The notes under the pieces: generated by a model
Seen by the model: the letters and a program-made list of their open reading frames with translations, nothing else
Told to the model about the DNA's origin: nothing
The model's database searches: none
From: a virus
Reading direction: 5' to 3' (one strand)
IMG/VR virus record: IMGVR_UViG_3300002835_000185
Coordinates: 1-62,277 of that record
Length of the DNA stretch: 62,277 bases
Made by a program: the position numbers and the translations under genes
Part shown: positions 15,637-24,039 of the stretch, piece after piece
Layout: each line of letters opens with the position of its first letter
Position numbering within the stretch: position 1 is the first letter of the stretch

Positions 15637-16578
15637 ATGAGAATAATCAAAAAAACAAATTCATCGAAACAAGTCAGACATCCATTGACACATTCTAATT
15701 TTTGTAAATTAGCTGAGACGCTTTATGATGATTACGACGATAAAGAGTACGCCCAAAATTTTCGCGGTAATTTAGAAGTTGAGGTTGGCGATTTTTTGAT
15801 TTTTGTGGAAGAGGATAACTCTGGTGAATTAACTGGGCGCGAAATAGAAACAATAATTTCTCGCGTAGAAGAAAAAACATACGATTATCTGCGATACCCT
15901 TATCCACCAGGGGCAATAGGACCACTAGAACGAGAAATATACTGTGAGTACAGACTAAATATGTACGAATGGGTGCTAAGAGAAATAATAGAAGAAAATA
16001 TCCTCAAAGGAAAAGAGGAGATCAAAATAAATGTTTCGGACATCCCTCAAATGTCTGAACATCCTAAAACCAAAATTGAGGTAGAGTGGTGCAATTTAGA
16101 AGAAAAAATCAAAATTTTTGTTGAATGCAATGGGCTTAAACTTAATTCCGATTATTTTCGAGGATGGGGAAGTGAGTGGGGGGAATACCAGCAAAGACAA
16201 TATATAGAATACTGTATTAGGGGTGGAGTTTATTGCAGGGATATTTTATTGAATTTTCCTGGTTTAATAAAAAGTGGCGACAACTTTGGAGATGGTATTA
16301 GAGGTGATTTCGTTGTTGTTGACGGTTTACAAAGATTAATTGCTGTCAGAAAGTTTATTTCTAATGATTTGTCTGTATTTGATGGCTGCTATCTTAGTAA
16401 TTTTGATGAGCCAGAAAAAATACTAAAAAGATGTAAACTCTTCTTTTATGTAAACAACCTAAAAACACTCGCTGAAGTTATGCAATGGCATTTAGATTTG
16501 AATACGCCCACAGGTGGTATTCATTATTCCAAAGATGGAATAAATCGCATCAAGAAGTTAATACGCGAATCTAATTAA
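15637..16578 (+). CDS. DUF262/ParB-like protein
   Basis: The C-terminal half carries the DUF262 pattern: QQRQYIEYCIRGG, a substrate-type spacer, then VVVDGLQRLIAVRKF, equivalent to the DGQQRL core of DUF262/ParB-like NTP-binding proteins. The N-terminal 150 residues are acidic and not recognised. DUF262 proteins occur in type IV restriction (GmrSD) and as stand-alone phage proteins. Without the HNH partner domain no nuclease role can be claimed. It has a GTTAACC promoter and is followed by the dnaE promoter. Confidence 0.65.
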   Translation: MRIIKKTNSSKQVRHPLTHSNFCKLAETLYDDYDDKEYAQNFRGNLEVEVGDFLIFVEEDNSGELTGREIETIISRVEEKTYDYLRYPYPPGAIGPLEREIYCEYRLNMYEWVLREIIEENILKGKEEIKINVSDIPQMSEHPKTKIEVEWCNLEEKIKIFVECNGLKLNSDYFRGWGSEWGEYQQRQYIEYCIRGGVYCRDILLNFPGLIKSGDNFGDGIRGDFVVVDGLQRLIAVRKFISNDLSVFDGCYLSNFDEPEKILKRCKLFFYVNNLKTLAEVMQWHLDLNTPTGGIHYSKDGINRIKKLIRESN

Positions 16579-16596
16579 ATTTCTGGCGACGACAAA

Positions 16597-16630
16597 CTAT
16601 ATTGAGAGAGTATTTTAATCTCAATATAGT
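16597..16630 (+). promoter_or_regulatory. AATATT-class promoter of dnaE with inverted repeat
   Basis: Perfect 11-bp arms CTATATTGAGA (16597-16607) and TCTCAATATAG (16619-16629). TTGAGA (16602-16607) lies in the left arm and TATAGT (16625-16630) in the right, 17 bp apart. A protein binding the palindrome would cover the whole promoter. Confidence 0.7.
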
Positions 16631-16694
16631 TGCAATATTAACTCACTTGGGTTACAGTGGTAGAAGTAAAACAAATAACAAAAACAACACAAAA

Positions 16695-19600
16695 ATGCCA
16701 TTTATACACTTACATAATCATACCACAGAAGGTAGCGTACTTGATGCTACCCAAAGCGTAAAAAACATGGTTGCTACCATAAAAGGGATAGGGCAAAGTG
16801 CTGTTGCGCTGACAGATCACGGTACAATGTCCGGTGCGATAAAATTGTTGAATGCCTGTAAGCAGCATGGTGTAAAACCAATTATCGGAAACGAGATGTA
16901 CATTCTTGTTGATGGGAAAAAATACCACCTTACGGTTTTGGCAAAAAACATTGCAGGTTACAAGAACCTTTGTAAGCTGACGAATTATAGCCATGTACAT
17001 GGCTGGCACGGTAACAAGCTATTTGGCAGACCAACAATCTCCAGAGATATGTTGGCAGAAAATAGCGAAGGCTTGATAATCCTTTCTGGGTGTGCTGCCG
17101 GAGAGTTACCAAGATATATTTTGGCTGGTGACATTGAAAAAGCAAAAGTAACGGCAGAATGGTTTAAGAGCGTTTTTGGCGACGACTATTATTTAGAAAT
17201 CCAAGATCATGGATTTAGAGGAAACGGTAGCCAAGACATTAATGGTGATAAAATAGAAAACAATACCAAGAAGTCACCCTTGAACGATGTAACCGTCAAC
17301 CAAACGCTGCATCGTTTTTCAATAGAATTGTCAATCAAATTAATAGCAACAAACGACGCGCACTTTAGCTGTGCGGACGACTGGGAGGCACAAACTGCGC
17401 TCCTTTGTATCAATACTAAAACCACCATTGAATCCCCATCTATGAAATACACTGGGACGGAATATCTCAAAACGGAACAAGAGATGTTGGCATTATTTGC
17501 CGATCACCTGCCCCAAGATGTTGTCACTCAAGCTGTCAATAACTCCCAGGAAATAGCAGACAAAGTTGAAGGTTACGAAGGGCTGATATTGAAAGAGGGT
17601 GACACCTCAAGAATGCCTAAGTTCGCTGCGCCTTTGGGTGAAGGATCGGCAGAGGATTATCTTCGCAAAGTCGCTCACGATGGTTTGGTAGAAAGGTTCA
17701 AGGGTCTGGACGTTGAGGAGAGATATAGCGATCGCTTAACCCTCGAACTCGATGTAATCTGCTCGAAAGAATTCGCGGATTACTTCCTAGTGGTTTGGGA
17801 TTATTGCAAATATTGTTTTGACAACAATATAGCCATCGGGGCAGGGAGAGGCAGCGCGGCAGGGTCTTTGGTTGCTTACTCCCTAAGAATTACCAACATC
17901 GATCCCATTCACCACGGACTATTGTTTGAGAGATTTTTAAACCCTGAACGGATGTCAATGCCGGATATAGATATAGATTTTGAGCCGTCACGACGGCATG
18001 AAGTAGTAGATTATGTGTCAAAAAAATACATAAACGTCTGCCAAATCGGAACATTCGGAACGCTGGGGTCTAAGTCTGCCCTAAAAGACGTTTTTAAGGT
18101 TTGCGGTTTGCCTTACTCCGAGTCAGATAGGTTGTCAAAATTAATCCCAATCAGCCGAGGTAAGCCTACAGACTTGAAGGTGATGATTGGGGAGGCAACG
18201 CCCGTCCCCGCATTTCGTGAAATTTACCTGCAAGACGAAGGCGTTAAAAAAGCCTTAGATTTAGCCATCAAACTTGATGGCGTTACCAAAAGTCGAGGTG
18301 TCCACGCCGCGGGTGTTGTAATTTCTCCCGTCTCACTGGATGAACTCGTGCCAGTAATGAGAGCCGCTGGCGACGACGGAGACACCACGATAGTTTCCCA
18401 GTATGAAATGGCGGACATTGAAAGCCTGGGGTTATTAAAGATGGATTTTCTGGGTCTGAAAAATTTGACGGCCATTCAAAAAACCATAAACCTGTTGTCC
18501 GCTAGGGGCATTAATATTAGTGCCGATGAGATTGCTGCCAAGGATAAGCAGTTTCACCCAGAGTGGAGCGATAAATTACCAATGGACGTTGAGCGCACAT
18601 ACAAAATGCTCACCCAAGGGAAAACCTACGGTGTTTTCCAACTTGGTAACAAGGGCATCACCGACAAGGTAAAACGACTAAACCCCGACAGCATTGAAAG
18701 CATCAGTGCGATTTCCGCACTTTACCGGCCTGGACCGCTTGACGCTGGTGTGGTTGATGACTATATCTCCCGTAAAAACGGGGAGAAACCCATAACATAC
18801 CCTCTGCCGATACTTCAACCAATCCTTGAGTTAACCTACGGCTGCATGGTTTACCAAGAGCAGATCATGAAGATTGCCCAGGTAATGGCGGGATACTCTT
18901 TGGGTGAAGCTGATTTGCTGCGCCGAGCTATGGGTAAGAAAAAACCAGCAGAAATGGCAAAGCAGCGCGATCGCTTTGTGTCCGGTTCAATAAGCGCAGG
19001 AATTGAATCAGATATCTCTAACAAGATTTTTGATGATATGTCAAAGTATGCAGAGTATTGTTTCAACGCTTCGCACTCAGTCGCATACAGCTATATTTCT
19101 TGGACAACTGCATACCTAAAGGCGAATTACGCAGCAGACTTTACAGCAGCATTATTAAGCTGCGATGCTAACAACATGGATGAAATAAAAGTTGCAATCC
19201 CCGCAGCCAAAGACATCGGCATAAACGTTATTCATCCAAGTATCAATGAGTCCGACTCTGACTTTAGAAGGATTGACGAAAAAACCGTAAGATTCGGTTT
19301 GTCGGCCATCAAAGGACTGGGAATTGATGTAGTCCAATCCATAATTTCGGAGCGCAATAAATCTGGCGAATTTAAAAGTTTCCCGGATTTGGCGAAAAGA
19401 GTGCAACTTACTAAAAGAGCTACGGATGGGCTGATATATTCGGGTGCGCTTGACTCCTTTAACACCAACAGGCAGCAGCTAATAAAGGATGCTGACCTTT
19501 TGCTGGACTGGTCTAGAGATTTAGTAAAAAGTAAAAACTCTGGTCAGATGTCGCTTTTCGACATAACCACAAGCGTTTCTTTTGATCCGCCAAAAGCACC

Positions 19601-20420
19601 CAATATTGATGACCTTGATTTAGACTCTCGCAACTTTAAGGAGAGCGAATATTTGGGGATTTGCCTTAACAAAAAATACAGCGACTCGGAGAGCGAGATA
19701 TTAGGTGGGATTTGCAATGAAAATATTGAATCAATAAAGGATTTACCTGTAAACCAAAATGTTGCATTTTTGGCAAGAATCCCAGATATCCTGAACACGA
19801 AAGTTAAGAACGGCGCACAGAGTGGCAAAACTATGGCTTTCTTGAAGCTCGCCGACAACTCTGGCGAAATTGAAGCCGTTATGTTCCCCAATTCCTACGA
19901 TATTTATGGGGAAAAATTAAGAACGGATTGCCAATTTCTAATCAACGGTATTGTCTCCGAGAAAAACGGCGACAAACAGATAGTAGTCAACAATATTTGC
20001 GCTCCAGAGGCTGTTAAATTTGTTGTCGCATACATCAATGATGAAGAGAAAGACAGGCTGACTGTTAAAACGGCGATCGCATTTTCCAGAGGCGATTTAC
20101 CTCTGATTTTATGGTACAAGGGTCAACAAATTAGAACAGGAAAATGGGTCAACAATGACGCTGTTGAAAACCTTAAAAACCTGGGGATTACAGCAGCAGA
20201 ATGTAAGTACGGAGAAATAAAAACCCATTTTGATATTTATGATTCTGTGGATATGCTGGCGAATGCAAAAGACTGGCAAACTGTATCCGAACTTTCGCTT
20301 TGTTTCAGACTGATAGATAAAGATTACGGTGCTACTGTTTGGAAGCACGCACCATCTTCTGTAAAATCTCACGTCAACAGCCTAAAAGCAGCACCCAAAC
20401 CTGAACTTGTCGCCAGCTAA
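16695..20420 (+). CDS. dnaE: DNA polymerase III alpha subunit (DnaE)
   Basis: Replicative C-family DNA polymerase. I chose the ATG at 16695 (MPFIHLHNHT, 1241 aa) because PHP domains start directly with this motif; the longer frame begins at the promoter. Domains: PHP (HLHNHT at residues 5-10, LTDHG near 42), polymerase core with GAGRGSAAGS (about 382-391) and the catalytic PDIDIDFE (423-430), fingers with RPGPLDAG and RRAMGKK, HhH region (IKGLGIDVV), and a C-terminal OB-fold near 1020. All active-site aspartates are present and length is normal for DnaE1. With dnaX downstream it forms a phage-owned replisome block. Confidence 0.95.
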   Translation: MPFIHLHNHTTEGSVLDATQSVKNMVATIKGIGQSAVALTDHGTMSGAIKLLNACKQHGVKPIIGNEMYILVDGKKYHLTVLAKNIAGYKNLCKLTNYSHVHGWHGNKLFGRPTISRDMLAENSEGLIILSGCAAGELPRYILAGDIEKAKVTAEWFKSVFGDDYYLEIQDHGFRGNGSQDINGDKIENNTKKSPLNDVTVNQTLHRFSIELSIKLIATNDAHFSCADDWEAQTALLCINTKTTIESPSMKYTGTEYLKTEQEMLALFADHLPQDVVTQAVNNSQEIADKVEGYEGLILKEGDTSRMPKFAAPLGEGSAEDYLRKVAHDGLVERFKGLDVEERYSDRLTLELDVICSKEFADYFLVVWDYCKYCFDNNIAIGAGRGSAAGSLVAYSLRITNIDPIHHGLLFERFLNPERMSMPDIDIDFEPSRRHEVVDYVSKKYINVCQIGTFGTLGSKSALKDVFKVCGLPYSESDRLSKLIPISRGKPTDLKVMIGEATPVPAFREIYLQDEGVKKALDLAIKLDGVTKSRGVHAAGVVISPVSLDELVPVMRAAGDDGDTTIVSQYEMADIESLGLLKMDFLGLKNLTAIQKTINLLSARGINISADEIAAKDKQFHPEWSDKLPMDVERTYKMLTQGKTYGVFQLGNKGITDKVKRLNPDSIESISAISALYRPGPLDAGVVDDYISRKNGEKPITYPLPILQPILELTYGCMVYQEQIMKIAQVMAGYSLGEADLLRRAMGKKKPAEMAKQRDRFVSGSISAGIESDISNKIFDDMSKYAEYCFNASHSVAYSYISWTTAYLKANYAADFTAALLSCDANNMDEIKVAIPAAKDIGINVIHPSINESDSDFRRIDEKTVRFGLSAIKGLGIDVVQSIISERNKSGEFKSFPDLAKRVQLTKRATDGLIYSGALDSFNTNRQQLIKDADLLLDWSRDLVKSKNSGQMSLFDITTSVSFDPPKAPNIDDLDLDSRNFKESEYLGICLNKKYSDSESEILGGICNENIESIKDLPVNQNVAFLARIPDILNTKVKNGAQSGKTMAFLKLADNSGEIEAVMFPNSYDIYGEKLRTDCQFLINGIVSEKNGDKQIVVNNICAPEAVKFVVAYINDEEKDRLTVKTAIAFSRGDLPLILWYKGQQIRTGKWVNNDAVENLKNLGITAAECKYGEIKTHFDIYDSVDMLANAKDWQTVSELSLCFRLIDKDYGATVWKHAPSSVKSHVNSLKAAPKPELVAS

Positions 20421-20434
20421 AGGCAAACTATTAG

Positions 20435-20474
20435 CACGATATTGGTTGACATAAAATCAATATCGTGTTAATAT
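20435..20474 (+). promoter_or_regulatory. AATATT-class promoter with inverted repeat
   Basis: Perfect 10-bp arms CACGATATTG (20435-20444) and CAATATCGTG (20458-20467) flank a perfect TTGACA (20446-20451). TAATAT (20469-20474) follows with a 17-bp spacer. This is the clearest operator-promoter overlap in the window. Confidence 0.8.
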
Positions 20475-20521
20475 TGTAGAAAGCAACAAGAAACACGCAG
20501 CGTTAAAATTTAAAAAATAAG

Positions 20522-21139
20522 ATGTCAGCTACACAAAAAGAATTGTTTGAATCAGAAAATTACGAAGCTAGATCCCCCGATTTGCCAACCAATCACTGGT
20601 ACACAAAAAAATTTATGGTTGATCTAGTCCGCGAATCTCTTGGTGGTGTTATTGGGTTAGATCCGTTTGCAGATCCAGGGAAAAGGATCGAGACAGTACA
20701 TGGGCATTACACTTATGAAGATAACGGGCTTGCACTGCCTTGGGGCTGTGGAAGGGAGACGGACACTGTTTTTATAAACCCTGGGTATTCGCATGGCGAA
20801 CCCAGGTCGGCTATAGAAAAGCTAGTTGAGCAAAAAAACGCTGGTAATATTGTCGGTGGCGTTGCATTGCTCAAAGCAGGTGTTTTAAGCAATAAAGGCA
20901 CACAGGATTTAATTGAGCAAAATGCAGCATCTATTTGCCTATGGAAAGGTCGCATCCAATTTGACCCAGGCGAACCGTTATTAAAATGGCGTGAAGAACA
21001 GCGTATTCTTGGTAAAAAAATCCCAGAAAAATTAAGTGCAAATAATTTTGATATCTGCTTTATTAATTTTTTCAACGAGAAAAATAGATATTTTTATGGG
21101 ACTTTCTGTCAATACGGAATGGTTTTAAAAATTGACTAG
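20522..21139 (+). CDS. DNA N-6-adenine methyltransferase, phage Dam type
   Basis: Resembles the phage Dam family (PF05869 type): NHWYTKKFMVDLV at the start, GLDPFADP (equivalent of the LDPAA step), ALPW, and the methyltransferase motif IV read as NPGYS, where most family members have NPPY. Expected to methylate adenine N6 in DNA using S-adenosylmethionine. 205 aa is near family length. Together with the cytosine methylase it would protect the phage genome from host restriction. It sits between dnaE and dnaX. Confidence 0.8.
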   Translation: MSATQKELFESENYEARSPDLPTNHWYTKKFMVDLVRESLGGVIGLDPFADPGKRIETVHGHYTYEDNGLALPWGCGRETDTVFINPGYSHGEPRSAIEKLVEQKNAGNIVGGVALLKAGVLSNKGTQDLIEQNAASICLWKGRIQFDPGEPLLKWREEQRILGKKIPEKLSANNFDICFINFFNEKNRYFYGTFCQYGMVLKID

Positions 21140-21148
21140 AAAATAGTG

Positions 21149-21177
21149 TTGACTTTAATTGTTAACCATTGTAAAAT
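21149..21177 (+). promoter_or_regulatory. GTTAACC-class promoter of dnaX
   Basis: TTGACT (21149-21154), 17 bp with GTTAACCATTG, TAAAAT (21172-21177). dnaX is thus under a different class of promoter from dnaE. Confidence 0.78.
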
Positions 21178-21223
21178 ACAGTATAGTCAACAAACACAAA
21201 ACAAAAACACAACTGCAAAAATT

Positions 21224-22660
21224 ATGTCTCAAACAGCATACCAACCACTGCATTTGAAATATCGCCCACAAACCCTATCACAACTTGTGGGACAGGAACA
21301 CATCAAAAAAACTTTAATTAATGCCATAAATACTGGCAAAATAGCGTCTGCATACCTGTTTTCAGGTGCGCGAGGCACGGGTAAAACTTCCACTGGTCGC
21401 ATTTTAGCGAAAAGCCTAAATTGTGATACTGGCATAACCTCAGACCCTTGCGGTGTTTGTGAATCCTGCAAAGGAATAACGTCTGGGTATTCCCTGGATG
21501 TTATTGAAATAGATGCGGCCAGCAACAATGGCGTGGATAATGTCCGCGACTTAATTTCAAAGCTGCAATTTGCCCCAGTCGGTCGCTATAAAGTTGTCAT
21601 CTTGGACGAGGTTCACATGATGACAACCGCAGCTTTTAACGCCCTGCTTAAAACCCTGGAAGAACCGCCAAAAAACGTTGTATTTATTCTTGCAACAACA
21701 GATCCACAAAAGGTTCTCCCCACAATTATTTCTCGCTGCCAAACCTATGACTTTAGACGTATTGGCGTTCCTGCAATGTTTCAACACTTAAAGGAAATTG
21801 CAGCGAAGGAAACTATTGAGATAGATGACGATGCTATATTTGCAATATGCAGTGCCGTTGCCGGTGGTATGCGCGATGCTCAAGCAAAGCTAGATCAACT
21901 CTCGCTCTACCCAGTGAGAATTACAAAGGCTTTAATTTATGAGAATCTTGGTAGAGTTTCGGAATCTATGCTCAAGGAACTTGCACTGAAAATTATCGGC
22001 GACAATCCGAGCGAAATTGTTGGTGCTGTTGGTGAAATCCTGAACGCTGGCAAAGAACCAATTATAGTTATCCAGGATTTAGCAAAGTTTTACATGAATT
22101 TGCTGCTATACAAGACATCTGGAATCTTAGATCCCGCATACAGCGAAGATGACTTTGACGTTGAGATTTACGAGGATCAGATCAAAGAAAATATCTCCAA
22201 ACTCAAGGGAAGTGAGTGGACAATCAAAACAACAAACCAAAGCAAACTATGGCTTGAGGTCACACTTGTTGGATTGTCTGGAAATAGTAGCCAACCCGCG
22301 ACACAACAAAAAGTTGTCACATCAGTCTTGCCATTAGAGCAACGGATTAAAATAGCAAATCGCCACAAAGACTTATCCGATGAAATTGGATGGGAAACAA
22401 TTTATATTGGTCGCGGCACACCATTCGGTAACGAGTATGAGGTCGGCGTTTACGGCACTGCCGATGAATGTGTAAAAGCTTTTAAATCAAGTTCTTGGAT
22501 AAAATTTAAGGATGAAGCAAGCGATTTTAGAGTCGCAATTAACGATCTATTGGCTAGGCTAAGGGCTGGAAGTAAAATCCGGCTGATGTGCAGTTGTTCC
22601 AACGTTTGTCACGGCGAGGTTGTGCGATCGCTTCTAATCTGGGCACACAAAAACGTTTAA
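21224..22660 (+). CDS. dnaX: DnaX clamp-loader subunit fused to a DUF4326-like domain
   Basis: The ATG at 21224 (478 aa) follows the promoter. Residues 1-240 are a classical DnaX ATPase: LKYRPQTLSQLVGQEH, Walker A GARGTGKTS (about 48-56), a four-cysteine zinc module (about 69-88), Walker B ILDEVHMM (about 127), sensor 1 ATTDPQKV and SRC arginine finger. A clamp-loader domain III follows (about 240-365). The last 100 residues do not belong to DnaX: IYIGRGTPFGNEYEVG ... LMCSC...CHGEV matches the DUF4326 pattern, normally a stand-alone phage/bacterial protein. Expected role: load the host sliding clamp for the phage polymerase. Confidence 0.92.
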   Translation: MSQTAYQPLHLKYRPQTLSQLVGQEHIKKTLINAINTGKIASAYLFSGARGTGKTSTGRILAKSLNCDTGITSDPCGVCESCKGITSGYSLDVIEIDAASNNGVDNVRDLISKLQFAPVGRYKVVILDEVHMMTTAAFNALLKTLEEPPKNVVFILATTDPQKVLPTIISRCQTYDFRRIGVPAMFQHLKEIAAKETIEIDDDAIFAICSAVAGGMRDAQAKLDQLSLYPVRITKALIYENLGRVSESMLKELALKIIGDNPSEIVGAVGEILNAGKEPIIVIQDLAKFYMNLLLYKTSGILDPAYSEDDFDVEIYEDQIKENISKLKGSEWTIKTTNQSKLWLEVTLVGLSGNSSQPATQQKVVTSVLPLEQRIKIANRHKDLSDEIGWETIYIGRGTPFGNEYEVGVYGTADECVKAFKSSSWIKFKDEASDFRVAINDLLARLRAGSKIRLMCSCSNVCHGEVVRSLLIWAHKNV

Positions 22661-22716
22661 TCAAATATTTTTACATCGGTCTGGAAATTCAATAATCATT
22701 GTTTGAGGAAAAATAT

Positions 22717-23209
22717 ATGGCGAGGTCTTATGACATAGCTGATGTAAAAGTCGGCTATGTGATAGATGGATTGGGAAAAGTAGAGGAAATATATAGCAAC
22801 GGAAATGCGCTTCAGTTTAAAATAGATGGTAATTACTACCACGAAAGAGTTGTTACAGGTACGTTAAAACTTGCGTACAATAAAAAAGAAATTACCCCAG
22901 GAAAACTAGCAAAAATCGTTAATAGTTTCACCAATAGCGACGACATAAAAAATTCTGGGGACAGCCGACTAATTAAGGCTAAAAAATTAATTGATGTTTA
23001 TTTTGAGATTAAGGGAAACACCCAAACCTATGTCAAACATTTGGGGTGGGGACTGTCTAGTGTCAATGCAGAATTTAAGTTTTTGTACGACCAGGGATTT
23101 TACAGAGAGGCTGTTGGAGGCTTTGTCCCTAAAAATGCTTTTTTTAAATGCTGGGCTGATTTACTCAAAAGAGCAAATAGAAAAGGAATTATCTGCAAGG
23201 GAAGGATAA
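22717..23209 (+). CDS. Unknown protein, apparent frameshift in a T7 run
   Basis: The ATG at 22717 follows GAGGAAAAA. In the initial frame the ORF runs to 23349, through the terminator hairpin and into the convergent gene, which is implausible. Removing one T from the T7 run at about 23139-23145 switches to a frame reading LNAGLIYSKEQIEKELSA and stopping at 23209, just before the terminator. The repaired product is about 163 aa, basic, with no recognised family. It may be a sequencing error, a true mutation, or recoding. Confidence 0.55.
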
Positions 23210-23231
23210 AAACTTGGTTTTTCATGTCGCA

Positions 23232-23283
23232 ATATTTAAAAATGCTCAAAACAAAGCTAATTGTTTTGAGCATTTTTAAATAT
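23232..23283. terminator. Strong bidirectional terminator
   Basis: Perfect 23-bp arms (23232-23254 and 23261-23283) around a 6-base loop, between the convergent replication block and tail fibre cluster. A/T-rich ends give T-runs in both directions. Confidence 0.9.
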
Positions 23284-23296
23284 CAAGCAGATAGTT

Positions 23297-24037
23297 TTAT
23301 TCTGGTATTTCCCAGCCAATTTTCCAGTCTATCGCCAAAATTCTTGTGATAGCGTCTTGTTCGGTTTCTTCGTCGAATTTGACGAATTCGCTAATAGTGT
23401 CAGTCCATTTACCTCTAGTCCCAATTATGTGATTAGATATTTTGATCAGTTCAGCGTTTTTTGCAATTATTGTGTTGCATAAAGATTTTAAAGAATCTGT
23501 GAATTCTTGAGAAGATGTGTCTGTAATTCCTGATCTAACAATTTGTTGCGCTACTAAATTTTGTGAATTTTTGATATTATTTGTTGCCAGATAAGATTCT
23601 GCTTCTGGGAGTGTCGTAGAAGCCCATCTATCTCTTTCAGCAGTAGCATACTTGTTAACTAATTTGTCTGTAAGTTGAGCAGCATAACTGTAAATATTTT
23701 TAACTACTTGAGTTTTGGCAGCTATTAAAGTTTGAGGCAACAAAGCAGCCGCTTCTTTATCTTTAATAACTTGTTCTAATTGTTGATAAACAGCAATTTT
23801 GCTAATGTAAACATTGTACTCTTCTACATTTAAATCTAAAGATTCAATAGTACCATTATGGTGTATGGTTTGGTGTAGAATCCCTTTGTAGTAATCCAAC
23901 TGTTTTACATTAACAGGTAAAGTAAAGCTAGGTTCAAACTGCTTAAATAAGTCTACAGATAACTTGTGTAAAGTAGTGTTATCGTTAAGGCTTACTTCTT
24001 GAGCATCTTGAAAAGGTCTGATAATAAAGTATTGCAT
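23297..24037 (-). CDS. Tail-fibre-associated protein (assembly or tip)
   Basis: 246 aa, starts two bases after the tail fibre gene stop and is surely co-transcribed with it. Mostly helical; the middle (TDKLVNKYATAERDRW...LPEAESYLA) is like the C-terminal helical part of tail fibre assembly proteins (DUF4376 or Caudo_TAP-like). That role, as a chaperone for fibre folding, is inferred from position and weak similarity. Confidence 0.55.
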   Translation of the reverse strand: MQYFIIRPFQDAQEVSLNDNTTLHKLSVDLFKQFEPSFTLPVNVKQLDYYKGILHQTIHHNGTIESLDLNVEEYNVYISKIAVYQQLEQVIKDKEAAALLPQTLIAAKTQVVKNIYSYAAQLTDKLVNKYATAERDRWASTTLPEAESYLATNNIKNSQNLVAQQIVRSGITDTSSQEFTDSLKSLCNTIIAKNAELIKISNHIIGTRGKWTDTISEFVKFDEETEQDAITRILAIDWKIGWEIPE

Positions 24038-24039
24038 TT

